Source: Amaranthus tricolor (Eukaryota > Streptophyta > Magnoliopsida > Caryophyllales > Amaranthaceae). Taken from it: a stretch of DNA of 64,000 bases. Below are positions 36,444 through 49,170 of this stretch, one piece after another. Below the pieces are notes generated by a model, which worked only from the letters and a program-made list of their open reading frames with translations, made no database searches and was not told where the DNA came from. The position numbers and the translations under genes are program-made. The stretch spans positions 15,433,299 to 15,497,298 of the forward strand of contig NC_080059.1 in NCBI RefSeq assembly GCF_026212465.1, read 5' to 3'. Position 1 is the stretch's first letter; every line of letters starts with the position of its first letter.

Positions 36444-37040
36444 TCGCATCAGATCACAGTTAGAACCAGTCAACCCTTGAAGAAGATTTTGGAAGGAAAA
36501 AACAAATCAGGCCATGTCACTGACTGGGCCAATCAACTAGCAGACTTTGGCATTGAATATGAGCCACGAACGTCAATCAAAGCTCAAGCCTTGGCTGACT
36601 TCATTGCCGAAAGTATTGTTCCCCATCATCTTGAAGCTAACCTAGAATGGAAGTTATATGTAGACGGATCCTCCACACAATCCGCAAGCGGAGCAAGACT
36701 TCTAATCGTATCATCTGCCGGGGTCTGTATGGAAAGGGCGATCAGATTTGAATTTGCGGCATCTAACAATGAAGCAGAATATGAAGCATTACTCTTGGGG
36801 CTCAAAATCTGCTATGAAGCGGGGGCTAAAACACTATCCACTTTCTCCGATTCCCAACAGATAGTCTGGCCGGTAAACGAGGGAGTTTGAAGCTAAAGAT
36901 GATAGCATGAAGATGTATTTGCAGCAAGTAAAAGAATTTGTCAAGAAATTCTACAAATTCACATCGATTCACATCCCAAGATCCCAAAATGCATAAGCCA
37001 ACTTCTTGACAAAACTTGTCAGTTCAGCTGAAACATCCGC
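36444..37040 (+). pseudogene. Second, archaeal-type RNase H domain
   Basis: After QPLKKILEGKNKSGHVTDWA, the frame 36477-36890 reads WKLYVDGSSTQSASGARLLI, then FAASNNEAEYEALLLGLK, the catalytic D-E-D pattern of the extra RNase H of Tat elements, ending FSDSQQIV. A frameshift near 36885 is followed by VKEFVKKFYKFTSIHIPRSQ with N-A and later AETSAARD. The order RT, RNase H, extra RNase H, integrase is specific to Tat. Confidence 0.85.
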
Positions 37041-37199
37041 GGCTCGTGATATCATCTAGGAGGTACTTCCTAGCCCAGTATTAACTTCATGGTTAATATT
37101 ATCGATAGCTCAAAAACATGGATGGAGCCCTACATCAGATACTTGCAAAATCAGATACTCCCCCAAGAGGAAAGCCAAGCAAAACTAGTCCAAAAGAAG

Positions 37200-38354
37200 G
37201 TCGGATAGTTCGAACTCCATAAAGAAACGCTCTACAAAAAATCATACACGCATCCCCTTCTGAAGTGTGTTTTCCCTGAGAAAGGAAACTACATCCTTCG
37301 CGAAATACACGAAGGAGGATGCGGAATACACCAAGGAGTACGAACTGTAATAGGCAAGGTCCTTAGGAGCGGATACTACTGGCCCTCCCTCAAAAGCGGT
37401 GCCGAAATGCTAATCAAACGTTGTCCCCAATGTCAGTACCACTCAAAGATAGGAAGAAAGCCATCTAGCTACCTGTCTGCCATTTAAGCCGTCTTGCCTT
37501 TTGACAAATGGGGTATAGATCTCCTTGGTCCTTTCCCACCTGCAAAGGGAAAACGAAAGTTCATTATCGTGGCCATCGACTACTTTACCAAGTATTGTGG
37601 AAGCTAAGGCCCTTAGTTCTATCACAGATAAACAAGTTTGTTAGTTCATATGGCGAAATATCATCACGAGATATAGCATTCCTCGCGTAATCATTACAGA
37701 CAATGGACGACAATTCGTCAGTAAGAACACAATAGAGTATTGCGACAGGTTCAACATTCAAATCCAATTCAGTTCAGTATCTCGACCTCAAACCAATGGC
37801 TTAGTCGAGTTGGCAAAAAAAGAAATTGTGAACGACATCAAAAAGAAAATGGAAGGGGCAAAAGGGACATGGAATGAAGAATTACCCAGCATCTTGTGGG
37901 CAAGCAGAACAACAAGCAAAGAAGCAACAGGACATACCCCTTTTCCCTGGTATATGGGTTGAAAGCCGTACTTCCAGTAGAAATTGGTATACCCCCCACA
38001 AGAGTCACTTATTACTTACACAGCGAGAATGAACAAGAAAAAAGAACAAACTTGGACTTGCTACCAGAGACAAGGGGAAATGCACTGTTAAGATCGGTAA
38101 TCCAAAAACAGAAGATGATTCGCAACTTCAACCGTCATGTCAAAACCAGACGCATTCAATTTGGCAACTTCGTCCTCCACAAAATCGAGGCTACAAGCAA
38201 GATAGTAGAAAAAGGAAAGCTGGGAGCCAACTGGGATGACCCATTCAAAGTTATCCGCGTCGTTAAACCTGAGACGTTCGAATTGGAAGACATGAAGGGG
38301 AAGAAATTACCCCGCTCATGGAATGGAGATCACTTGAAGAGATACTTCATTTAA
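37200..38354 (+). pseudogene. Tat integrase, broken
   Basis: The zinc domain has REIHEGGCGIHQG and RCPQCQ (HHCC). The catalytic core has D in [15 protein letters not shown] in IITDNGRQF and E in NGLVELAKKE, so all three acidic residues remain. Frames break near 37490 (stop), 37600 and 37900. The last frame (37896-38354) gives FSLVYGLKAVLPVEIGIPP and the C-terminal GKLGANWDDPFKVIRVV, ending DHLKRYF before a normal stop. Confidence 0.88.
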
Positions 38355-39135
38355 CAAGATTTGCAAGAGGCCACACAAATAACAGGGCAAAGAAACTTGC
38401 AATCAGCATCAAAAATCACTAGTCTCATTCAAGTATCAGTCAAGTCATGTTATCATTTACATTTTCAAGTGGTGTTATCATTTTCGTTTTCAATTATAAT
38501 TTCAAAATCAATATAGCAGAAGTTTTAGCATTTTCAGACTATCCAACTTGAAGTTTCAGCATTCACAAGTATTCCGTGTTACATTCTACCTTCTCATTAT
38601 CATCAAGTTTTTAAACGTTAAGTTGTCGGACATATTCGACATCCACCAAACGTATTACAAGCCTTGTTAAAATTAGTTTTCTATAAACTTGAAAAAATCA
38701 GTGGCGTCTATAAGTCGGACCCCTTGAAAGGGATACCAAGATCAAAATTAATCTAAGTTAAAATCATTGTTTTCAATAAATCCGGCAGAAATCAGTGACA
38801 TCCGTAAGTCGGACCCCTCGAGAAGGGTCCAATGATAAAATTTATTCAATTGATTTTTAACAGTGTTTTCTATTTTGGTCGGCAAGGTTCCGGGATCTGT
38901 AAGTCAGACACCTAAAGAAAGTTTTATAACGATTCAAAACATTCCGAATATATCCACAGCAAAACGCCATCCGGCATAAATATATAAACAAACAAATCAT
39001 CATTCAAATTACAAAGTCTGGATGTCCAGACCCCTAAAAAATATTCGGCCATATATCGGCCATTACAACAAGAATTACAACTTGGGATGATTAAATATCG
39101 TTCAAAAAGGTGTCGACGTCCTCCCCTGGTTCGTG
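38355..39135. repeat. Non-coding spacer with TAAGTCGGACCCC repeats (left set)
   Basis: Four copies of a TAAGTCGGACCCC-type phrase lie near 38711, 38802, 38899 and 39018, spaced 90-120 bp. They are related to the set at 41477-42405 on the other side of the antisense gene. No gene is seen. Confidence 0.75.
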
Positions 39136-41075
39136 TCACAGCGGCTTTGGAGACCCGGCCCCTCCCTCGTCGAGACTCGGAGTGAAGCTTACGATATCTT
39201 TGATGTTAAACGGCTCCACTTCGATCTCAGACAGTTCCTTGGATAAGCCCTGGAGGTTTTTTCCTTCGTCAATTATTAAATTAGACAAATCCAAGCACAA
39301 ACTCTCCAGCTTAGAAAGCGCCAAGCTCTCAGGGAGATTTGGGGCCGAAGGAGGAGATAGCGCTAGCCTGTCTAAGTAAAGGCACAAAGCCTCCTTTTTA
39401 GCATCCTCATCAATTTTCTCCGACCAAGCCTTTTTCTCCTCCACGTCCCAACCAGGATCAATTAATACCGCTGACTCCCGTTTCAAAGCGGAAGCCAGGT
39501 TGCTCAAAGCTTCGTCTCCCTTTTGATTAGCCGTTTGATGGAGAGAATTGAAGTTGATACCTAACTCCGCGACAGACAAACGGTAGTTTTCATCACTGAT
39601 CATGGAACTGGCATCCATCATCTCCGCCGTCAGATCCTCAAAGAAACTTGACGCTTCAGGCTCGTCCAAGGTCAACCAATCACTGGTTATCCGGGCTTGT
39701 CTCTCAGAACGGAGCTTATAAACTTTAGCCGCGGATAATAAGCCATTGAACTTATTCAGATCATCCGACACTTGCTTTACAAGAGACTGGTTTTGATAAA
39801 CCAGCCTGGCGTGTATATCCATCAGGCGCCCCGTCTCCGCGGCCCTCTGGTTGGCCCCCTGAGCAAATCTCATGACGTTGAATTTCTTCATCAGGTCTGG
39901 GTTTTTGGCTTTCAGGTTTTCCTTGGCAACCCCTGAAAAATCACAAGTTAGAAACAAGTAAACGTACAATAACAAAGGAAAGAACCGGCGACCCTTACTT
40001 CGATCTATGGCTAAACTGATGCAGAATGCTGAGAGGAGATTCTCATTCTCCAACTCAGAACGAGCGAGTATAAAATTGAGTTGAACGTTCATGGGTTTCC
40101 TTCCCAATTGCACGTCCATCTTGGCATACTCTATAATTACCCCGTCAGTGAAGGAGTCCTGCGGGATTCCATTATTAAATCCCGAAAGGTTGGGTTTGAT
40201 GTCAAAAGAGGTTTTGATATTCCATCCCCTAGAACTGTACAAATAGGCAAACTTGGTCCTATATCCCTTTTGATTATCAGGGAGGTCGTGAACTATCTTC
40301 AGCCCACGACGATGAATGAAGGTGATCCACCCACAACCGTATGATTGGGAATTACATAGACACGCTCTAAAAATGTACCTTAAGGCGGTGAGTGTTGGAG
40401 GCACAGCCAAAACTTTACACAGTGTCAAAAACGCCACCAAACAACCCCATGCATTAGGGTATAATTCTAGTACGGAAATTTTTAAAGATCTAAAATTTCC
40501 CTAAAAAAGGGATGAAGGGGAAATCTAAGCCCCAAGTCGAAAGAAGGAAGATATACAACTATATAGTGTGGTGGGGGACACCTAACGGTGTCATAATTCC
40601 CCGGAGTAATAATATTGTAGTCATCTTTCAACCCCCACTTTAGAGAGATGGTATCCCGCTGTTTGTCCAAAACCCTCTTGGTTTGTAAATCGATGAAATA
40701 ATTAGGGGGCCCACCGCCCGGAATATAAAATGGTGGAGGCACCGGCGCCGCGCTTTCCCTTCCAGAAGACTCGACTGATTCTTCGATCTTTTTCACATCT
40801 ACATACAATAACCCTTCCAGATCAGGATTTATTCTCGGCAAGTAATTTGGGAAGAAAGCAACGCTCATCATCTCCGGTGTATATATAGGGGATACAGAAG
40901 ATTCATCCCCGGCCTTTATTGACTCATATGAACTGCTATCACTCGAATCATCTACCAATGATCTCTCAACAATACGTTTACATACAACTAAAGGGAAGTT
41001 CGTCGAGTTAGTAGGGTTTTCTGTGTTAGCTATTATTTCATTTGTAGCCGCGACATCCATATTAACCAAAGTCAA
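39136..41075 (-). pseudogene. Antisense gene of Tat element (gypsy-type transposon protein domain)
   Basis: It is encoded opposite to gag-pol. Frame 41075-40482 starts MTLVNMDVAATNE, is acidic and Ser-rich, then reaches DLGLRFPLHPFF, the signature of the plant 'putative gypsy type transposon' domain (Pfam Transposase_28). After a stop and frame change near 40480, frame 40440-39136 gives MVAFLTLCKVLAVPPTLTAL and GWITFIHRRGLKIVHDLPDN, then a long coiled-coil tail rich in Ala, Glu and Leu. A likely intron of 66 bp (39998-39933, GTAAGG...TTTTCAG) keeps the frame open; unspliced it adds a hydrophobic stretch. Tat relatives carry similar antisense genes of unknown function. Only one disruption is evident, fewer than in the sense genes. 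Confidence 0.8.
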
Positions 41076-42520
41076 AATAAAGTAGTAGGCGAAACTTGTA
41101 CAGAATTAAGACTAGTTTCATAAACAAATTCAAAGCCTTAATTAACAAATTCAAGAACACGAAGAACAGTTTGAAGAAATTCAAAAATTTGAGGAAAATT
41201 TGAGTACCTTGTTTGAAGAAATTTGAAGATCTGTCAGAAAAACCTTGAAGATCTTCGAAAATTTGGTCAGAGTTTGAAGGTTGGTTGGTGATTTTCAGAG
41301 TGTTTCTCTCTACTTTCTCTCACTGGTAACTCTTGAAGAAATCAAGGAAATATTAATGGAGGTTAGGTGAGAGGGAACAGTTCCAAAACTCCTATTTATT
41401 AAAACAATAAATGCTTGAAAACCTCTCACCAGAATACCCTTAAAACGAGAAGTGGAACCTAAAATTAAAACGTGAAGTCGATAAGTCAGACCCCCAATGT
41501 GAGGGGGGATATTGATAATTTTTCTAAGTATTTATTCACTTGAGAGAATCAGAGGAGTCGATAAGTCAGACCCCCAAGGCGTGTGAAGATGTCGATAATT
41601 TTTCTAAGTAACCAGGCTTCCTCACGAAACCGTAGGGTCGATAAGTCGGACCCCAATTTATATCCCAAAAGTTAAAAAACGTTGGGATAGATCTAAGTAT
41701 GCGAGGATTGCTCATTTAGCCGTCCGACTAATGGACAAGACGGATTTTTTACCGCGTTACCCGTGCTAGCCGCGGAATACGATGAGGCTGCATCATCCTC
41801 CTCAACGTTACAAACACCAACATGACCAACTTACAATTTTTAAAAGATGCAATGAATTCATGGTTATTGTGGAAGATGTCCGTGTCATCGATAAGTCGGA
41901 CTCCCAAATGGCCCCCCAATAAATTAGGGAAATATTCTAAGTATGAAATAACTTTTGAGCCTTAGTTCGCCCGCGTCTTCAAGATAAGTGAATGCCGCAG
42001 AACAAGAAAACCACCCATGTTGGGCCTCATTTTTAATTCTTATTGTCCATCTTAACGAAGACGTGGAGCAATTGCATTCATTCCGCGACGTAGAAAATCA
42101 TGAGACTCGTCAATATGAGAAATTATTCAAAGTACATGCTCATTCTATCATGTAGATAAGTCGGACCCCTTAGGTCCCCCAGTGAAGAGTGAAGAAATCA
42201 AAGTATAAATTCGAGCCGCGTCATCACCTGTTCATGTTATTAGTTATTCTGACTCTAAGGCGTATGTGGGTCAACCAATTCATGTCCGTGGCATATAATC
42301 CTCCTGAAAATCCGCGGCATATAATACAATAATATATGAAGGAAAATAAAATAAAATAGAACAATCTTCTTATTTCGTCCGTGTAGTAGATGATTCGGAC
42401 CCCCCTTGTGGCAATCCAATTCAAAAAATATTCTAAGTCCTGGAATAGCCGCGGCATTATAGTATTATGATCTGAACTGGACAATATTAGAATATAACGA
42501 ATCCGCGTGAATTGCTACAC
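41076..42520. repeat. GATAAGTCGGACCCC repeat array (right set)
   Basis: Copies lie near 41477, 41557, 41637, 41888, 42153 and 42384. Most are followed 30-60 bases later by TCTAAGTAT, and several units carry GCCGCGG or CCGCGGCAT. The array lies between the antisense gene's start and the 3' LTR, so it may include that gene's promoter. 41076-41470 holds nothing else. Confidence 0.8.
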
Positions 42521-42600
42521 AATGGCGTCGCTGTCTCAGTTGGTTAGAGACACTTGCCACGCATCCAAGGTCGCGGGATTGAACCTTCACATCTACATTT
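42521..42600 (+). other. tRNA-like A/B-box segment (SINE head-like)
   Basis: TGTCTCAGTTGGTTAGAG (about 42532-42549) resembles a pol III A box and GGTCGCGGGATTGAACC (about 42569-42585) a B box, 36 bp apart as in tRNA-derived SINEs. No cloverleaf or clear SINE tail is seen. It lies inside the Tat element's 3' region. Confidence 0.45.
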
Positions 42601-42976
42601 TGCTGCTGGACGGTATAGACGGTTGGGGCTACCTCACGACATGTTGCAAGCGGCGGATTCGATTCACCTTGTTTGTTTTCAGCTTGGACTTGGTGTGTCT
42701 CACATGACTATTTTGAAAATGTCGTAACTTTTTCGTTACAACTCTAAATTCGACGTGTGAACAGTCGATTCAAAGCTTACAACTCCAATTTTCATAATCC
42801 GTTAGAAGGTCTGCCAAATTGTGGTTATATTCATCTTCCTGAGCGTTCGAGTGTTCTCCATGATCGCGTTTCTTCGTTAATTCAGTTTTCATAAACACGT
42901 ATTATTTCAGCTTAAGAAAGATTTTTCATGTCGTTGGGGCTCTCTCCTAACATCATCTTTCATGTGTGGGGCTAAA

Positions 42977-43610
42977 TGTTATGGCAACATTTATTTTCTC
43001 ATTTATTTATTTAATTATTAATGTCATATCACCTTAATGCCCCTTGAGTTCTCGGTTGACCTTGACTTTCGGTCAAGGGGCTTTTTCTGAATTTCTCAAC
43101 CACCTTACTTGGTCCCTAAGTTAATAACTTCCAGGAACCCTTACTTCCAGTATGTAACTGCCCATTACTCTCCATTCACTATCATGATTCCCCCTTATGC
43201 CAATAACCACCCACTACCATCCATCATGATCTACTTTCTCCCATAAATAACTCCCTCTCCACCATTATAAATAGAGATAGCCAGCATCAATGAGAGGGCA
43301 GTGAAAAAACACCACATCAAAGCTCCCCTGAAACCCTCACTCACAATCCTCTTCATTAACCTACCCAAATATAAGCAGCTTCTTCCCAGACATCCTTATT
43401 CCGGCATTCAATCGTTTATTCATTAATCTCTCATCTCCGTTCTAACTTGAGCGTCGGAGGGGTTTTCCGGGAGATCACCCCCCAGGCAAGGCTAACGTGT
43501 TGTGTTGCAGGAATTCAGGTCAATTCCATTTTGTCAATTGCTTCCCGCGACAACACTTCTACCTCAAGTATTTAAAGTGTCTCGCACTTCCTCATTTCAC
43601 AAACGAAACA
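42977..43610 (+). repeat. 3' LTR of Tat element
   Basis: 634 bp, colinear with 33226-33858, preceded by a short purine-rich GTGTGGGGC tract. Differences from the 5' LTR are mostly single bases plus a small cluster near 43540-43560. Confidence 0.95.
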
Positions 43611-43821
43611 ATACTAAAGTATAAAAAGTAAACATCCACAAGTACTCTGAAAATAGTGGGACAACATAAGTGTAAAAGTTAATCCAAAGCAATGTCAAAT
43701 CAAAGTGAAAAAAGGAACATAACAAAACCAAAAGCCAAATCGATTATTGGTCTGCAAGGATAAAAGTTGATTCGACTTTATGTGCTTAAATTAGCTCTGA
43801 GACAGTACTTAAAGCCAAGTC
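43611..43821. other. Spacer, nothing recognised
   Basis: It is short AT-rich sequence between the Tat element and the copia LTR. Confidence 0.4.
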
Positions 43822-43998
43822 CGAAGAAAATAATAACTCAAAAATTAGGTTTTAGAACAGTGAATACTGATTTTATATTAAATATAAAATGAATACATAG
43901 CCCTCTTTATACAAAGTTAAGTAGACTAACTATGGAAATAAGAACAATTACATATCATAGGCAATAATAAATATTCCTAAAATATTTACTTTCCTACA
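43822..43998 (-). repeat. Copia 3' LTR
   Basis: The minus strand starts TGTAGGAAAG after GATGAG, and contains blocks shared with 60591-60758 ('ttatattaaatataaaatg', 'tacatagccct', 'ggaaataa'). About 177 bp. Confidence 0.75.
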
Positions 43999-46486
43999 CT
44001 CATCTCAAGTTAGGTCTTCGTGTCACCAACACCTAACTTGCATAAAGTTTTCTTGAATGCTTCTGATGTAACTGCCTGTGTAAGGATGTCAGCAAGTTGA
44101 TCTGTTGATCTTACAAAGGAAAGGCTTATAATCTTATTCTCAAGTTTCTCCTTTATGAAATGTCTATCAATCTCAACATGCTTGGTGCGATCATGTTGAA
44201 CTGGGTTTCAAAAGATACAAATTGCTGCTTTATTATCAAAAAATAATACGCACAACTTCTTCTGTTGTAAACCTAGATCACTTAGGAGCTTCTTTAGCCA
44301 TATGACTTCAGTAACCCCTTTAGTAAGTCCATGAAACTCTTTTTCTGCAATTGATAAGGTAATAACCTTTTGTTTCTTGCTTCTCCATGTAACAAGGTTT
44401 CCCCTAACCAACGTAAATTATTTAGAACTGGATCTCTTATCTTCTCGATCACCTGAAAAATCTACATTAGTATAGGCCAGAAGAAAGTGATCATTTTTCC
44501 TTGATAAAATGCCTCTACTACTCGTAAACTTTAGGTACCTTTAGGTAAGCTTTAGATATGCAATGTTTGGACGTGTGTGAGAGAGATAGATGAGTTTCCT
44601 TACCATTCTTTGATACTACCCTCTATTTGCCAATTTTTCTCCTTAGATCATTTGAAGGCCATGATTATCTATAATAGGTGTCTTAGTAGGTTTACAATCA
44701 AGTATAACTATTTAAGCTAGCAAGTCAAGAATATACTTCTGTTGGCTAATGAAGATACCTCCTCTTGATCTCAATACTTCAATGCCAAGGAAATACTTCA
44801 ATCATCCAAAGTCTTTCATTTCTTCATCATCCCCCATATGATCTTATCATTCACATAGGTTATTGGGTACATGATACAATCATTTTATCTCTTAAGGAAC
44901 AAAGTATGGTTGGAGTTTCTTTGTATATACCAAATAGCTGTAGTAAGTCTCCCAAATTATGCACTTGGAGATTGTTTTAGATCATACAAAGCTTTCTTCA
45001 ATTTAGACCCTTCTCTTAGAGTAAACTAACTAGAGAAATCAAGAGGAGCTTTTATATATACCTCTTCCTCTATCTTTCAATGCAAAAAAGAATTCTTCAC
45101 ATTGAATTGGTGTAGTGGCCAATCTTTGTTTATAGCTATTGAGAACATAGCCAGATTTTTTCCATTTTAGCCACTGGTGAGAAAGTTTTAGAATAATCCA
45201 ACCTATAGGTCTGAGTATACCCTTGTGCTACCAATCTTCCTTTGTACCGTTCAATAGTACCATTAGCTAATATTTGATTATGTATACCCATTTACATCCA
45301 ACTGTCTTCTTTTCTCTTGGCAACTCACACTTTTCCCATCTTTCATTTTTGTCAAGAGTAGAGATTTCTTCTTCCATTGCCTTTTTTCATTTTGAAATCC
45401 GGAGAACCTCTTAATGTAGGGAGATGTTGAAGGCTACTGCTGTCACAGATAAATTTCCATCATTTCCTCGATTAGTGGGATACCGAGATCACTGAGACTC
45501 AAACTCCGAATCATATATCTCTTAGGAATGCCTCTTCTATTTCTCGAAGATGATTTATATCTGCTAGAAATATCAACATTAGGCACATCATCGTTAAAAA
45601 TATCAATTAAGGGTTCAGGTGTCACCTCTTATTCAATTGGATGCTCGTCACAAGGGCTGGAGTGAGCTGAATCGGAGATACTATGACTTCAAAAGCAACA
45701 TTGGTAGGCTCGCCTACCTGCTCTTCCAAATTAATCATAAATGTGTATATTAGCTAGTTCAGCTCATCATTACCTATCTTTCCTTGAGGACCAGGCCAGG
45801 TATAGTAGTAGAATTGTTCAAAGAAGTCACAATCCATGGTGGTATACATCTGGTTTTGTAGAGGGTTAAAATATCTATATCCCTTTTGATTTACCTCATG
45901 CCAAGAAAAACACACTTAATTTCCTGAGGTTCAAGTTTGTTTCTTATTTGTTTGGGAAGATGAAATAAACCACACACCCAAAGATACAAGTTGGTAATGA
46001 ATGAAAGAGGGAAGAGATGCAAAGATCCCTAGATTTCAAGCTGCGTCTTGTATTGTAAGGGTTTTGAAAGAAGACGGTTGGTGGGATAACTAGTTGTAGC
46101 AATTGCTTCAGGCAAAAAAGAAGTTGGAGCATGAGAATCTAACAAAAGAGCTCGGTTGATTTCAAGTAAGGTGTAATTTTTGTATTAAGCAATCCCATTT
46201 TGTTGTGGTGTGTTAGGGCACGAGATCTGGTAGAGCATCCCATGGTCCGATAAAAATTGTATTATGGCTGAGTTTATGTATTCACCACTTTTATCAAAAC
46301 GTAGTATTTATGGTTTAGTATGAAATTAACTTTGAAGCATATTATGAAAAACATAAAAACTGAAAAAAAAAACTTTAGATTGGTGTTTCAAAAATTACAC
46401 CCAACTCATACATGTACAATCATTCACAAATAAAACATAATAAGAGAAATTATGTTTAGCAGATATAGGAACAAGTCCCCTGTAGG
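43999..46486 (-). pseudogene. Copia integrase, RT and RNase H, broken
   Basis: Reading from 46486: FVNDCTCMSW; RFDKSGEYINSAIIQFLSDH; SCPNTPQQNGI; EINRALLLDSHAPTSFLP (integrase); a long degraded linker near 45430-45800; then RT pieces [29 protein letters not shown] and YDLKQSPSA, with YVNDKI at the usual YVDD site; last, RNase H with NLVTWRSKKQKVITLSIAEK, IWLKKLLSDLGL and HDRTKHVEIDRHFIKEKLE. Stops and frame changes are frequent. V-N-D-K in place of V-D-D abolishes one catalytic Asp. Confidence 0.85.
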
Positions 46487-47427
46487 CGCCACACCCTCAT
46501 GCAACAAGCAATCGTTTAATCCACCTTTCAAAGATCATCTGTAGTCAAACATTGTTTCACTAAAATCTAATGTTTTAATTCTTAGTAGTTTGTTGTTTTA
46601 GTTTACGTTTATTTGGGTCGGTCCTTTTATGTTTTCAGTGTTTATTTTAAGTAAAAATAAAAAGAAACAAAAAAATGTCATGTTATTTTAAGCATTTTAA
46701 AGTCGTAAGCAAGTATGGAAGTACAAGTTCAAGAAGAAAACAAAGACAAAAATCAAGTCAAAGGCACGAGAACAAGGAAGTTATTTCAACAAGTTACGAG
46801 TCATTTCAGGCGTGTGGAATGCATGCTCAGAGTCATCATCTTTAAAGTCCTTTCAGTCCATATTAGCTAGGTAGTTATTTCATGTAAGCAATAATAAAAA
46901 TCAGAAATTTTAGTTAGTTATGTTTGGAAGTTATTTCCGGTTTTTATGCAAGTTACCAGAAGTTATTTTCCATTTTGTAAGTAATAAATCATGGGACGGA
47001 AGTTACGTGAGACGTTAATTACGGAATGGACACATAGGAGGCGGTTACCAAGAGGTTACAACCGGCCAAATGTGCTAACTACCACACGGTTCAGGATCGC
47101 CCATTAGCCCAGAATGCTTTGTTTCAATCCTCGTTGTTTGTATGATTCTTGGATTAGAGTCATATTTGCAAAACTTCTTATGTTTAGTGTAATTGGCGCT
47201 TGCACTTGCGTCTTAAGAGTGTCGCTACTTGCTACATGGATTTATAGTGAGTATCGAATTTACCCATTATCATTTCCTTCTTTGCTTTTTCGAAAATCAC
47301 ACGAAAACAACAAAAATTTGTTCCCCTTTTCATTCGACATTCATCATCTCTTCCCCTTCATTATTCTTTCCTTGTTCATTGTTAAAGAGATTGTAAGAAC
47401 CCCAACGTTATAGGCGATCTTACAACA
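46487..47427 (+). repeat. 5' LTR of gypsy element
   Basis: It ends TTACAACA four bases before the primer site TGGACTCAGAGCC (47431-47443). It matches the 3' copy over about 620 bp. Confidence 0.75.
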
Positions 47428-47479
47428 GATTGGACTCAGAGCCAGCTTTTCCTTAGAATCTTGAAGATACAAAACACCA

Positions 47480-49170
47480 TGGGTGATGCCACTATAGATC
47501 CAAAGGTGATTGAAGATATGCGTAAAGAGATCAAACGTTTGGCAAAAATCAGCGACGAGAAAGATGCCCGGATCTAAACACTTCAAAAATCTGCTCAATT
47601 CCATTTGAATTACTACAATCAAACCCACAAAAAAGGTCTTTCCAATGATACCACTGAAGAAGATGAAGTTTCGTCATCCATATCCCAAAATGGCGAACCA
47701 TCTTCTCCGCGCATCACTCCCCAACGTCCAGCCCCTGATTTTAAGGTCGACATCCCCGACTTTGAAGGAAGGCTTGAAGTAGATGATTTTGTTGAATGGT
47801 TAAGAATCGTGGAAAGAGTGTTCGATTATCAACAAACACCCGAACACAAGAAGGTTAAGATTTTAGCATTGAAATTTAGAAAGTATTCATCGATATGGTG
47901 GGCTGGAGTATCGCTAAGTGAGCAAGGCAAGGCAAAGACAAGGTGCGCACATGGCAAAAAATGAAGAAGCTATTAAAGGAGAAATTCTTAACCTTATACT
48001 ATATGCAAGACAACTTTTCCAAGTTCCATCATTTGGAGCAAGAAAATAATAATGTCGAAGGGAGTTTGAATCCTACCTCATGAAGTGCAGTGTCAATGAA
48101 GATGAACCCCAAACACTTATTCAGTTCCTATGAGGTCTTGACAGCCGCATCGCCCGAGTAGTTGATTTACATCCTTATACCAATTTGGAAGAGCTCATCA
48201 ATCTTGCTCACAAAGTGGAGCAACAACAAAGAATCAAGCCTAAACCAGAATCTCAAAGATCATTCACACGATCAATCAATTATCCGAGAACAACCACCCC
48301 AAATATCGAACCCAACCCTCCAAAAACCGCCCCAACTAACCCTTTAGTTCCTCAAAGAAACGCCCCTTCACCAAGTTTACCACCCCCTAACCAACGCTTC
48401 ATGAAAAGATGTTATGGATGCCAAGGGGTTGGACATATTGTATTCGAATGTCCAAACAAAAAGGTAATCACTTTCGTAGAATACGAGAGCATCAAAGAGA
48501 AAGAAATCGAATGTGGAGAAACCGAGGAGGTCGAGTGTGTTGGTCCAAACGAAGGCGAATGCTTGATGATTCGCAAATTATTAACTTCAAGTTTTGTCAC
48601 GCCTCAAGACAATCAAAGGGACGCAATTTTCCATGCAAAGTGCACCATCGATGACAAAGTTTGTTCCCTAATAATCGATGGAGGAAGTTGCGCAAACGTG
48701 GCATCATAAGTATTAGTCGACAAGCTTAAACTCCCGAAAACACCCTCATCCTCATCCTTATGTCGTTCAATGGTTAAATCAAAGTAAGGGATTACAAATC
48801 TTAAAACGAGATTTTCTGTCGTTTAGCATTGGAAGGTCTTACAAAGAGAAGCTTTGGTGTGACGTCATCCCCATGGACGTGTGCCATGTCTTATTGGGCA
48901 GGCATTGGTTGTTCGATATAAGAGTCAATTATGATGGCTCTGCTAACACTTATTCGATCACAAAGAAGGGCACAAAATCACCCTCATTCCTAACCCCAAG
49001 CCGAAATCAAAGAAGCCTCACTCATCATTCACAATCATCAATGCTAATATATCGTGTGCTCTAAAGAAATCATTTGTAGGACACTTGACAAATCCAGAAG
49101 ATGTAAAGCCCATTATCGCGCTCATCGAATCAAGTTTGAGGACAAACTTCGCCGAAATAGGAGAGAACGT
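47480..49170 (+). pseudogene. Gypsy gag and protease, broken
   Basis: MGDATIDPKVIEDMRKEIKR opens a coiled-coil start with one stop. Frame 47605-47964 gives FKVDIPDFEGRLEVDDFVEW and LALKFRKYSSIWW, the chromovirus capsid core. A frameshift near 47930 leads through KLLKEKF to LEELINLAHKVEQQQ. Frame 48185-48709 has a Pro/Gln-rich linker, the knuckle CYGCQGVGHIVFEC (C-x2-C-x4-H-x4-C) and the protease site LIIDGGSCANVAS. Then MDVCHVLLGRHWLFDIRVNY, a conserved block after the active site. Coding runs straight into the 3' LTR at FAEIGENVG, so all of RT to integrase was deleted. Confidence 0.88.

Larger units (their letters stand above)
33226..43610 (+). mobile_element. Full-length Tat-type gypsy retrotransposon
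   Basis: A 10.4-kb element with LTRs at 33226-33858 and 42977-43610, both starting TGTTATGG and ending CGAAACA. The flanks ATACG and ATACT match at 4 of 5, a decayed target duplication. Order: LTR, TGGCGCC-type primer site, gag remnant, protease, RT, RNase H, a second (archaeal-type) RNase H, integrase, an antisense gene, repeats, LTR. The second RNase H and the antisense gene mark the Tat lineage. The two LTRs differ at about 35-40 positions by eye (about 94% identity), so the insertion is neither new nor very old. All sense genes are broken. Confidence 0.95.
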
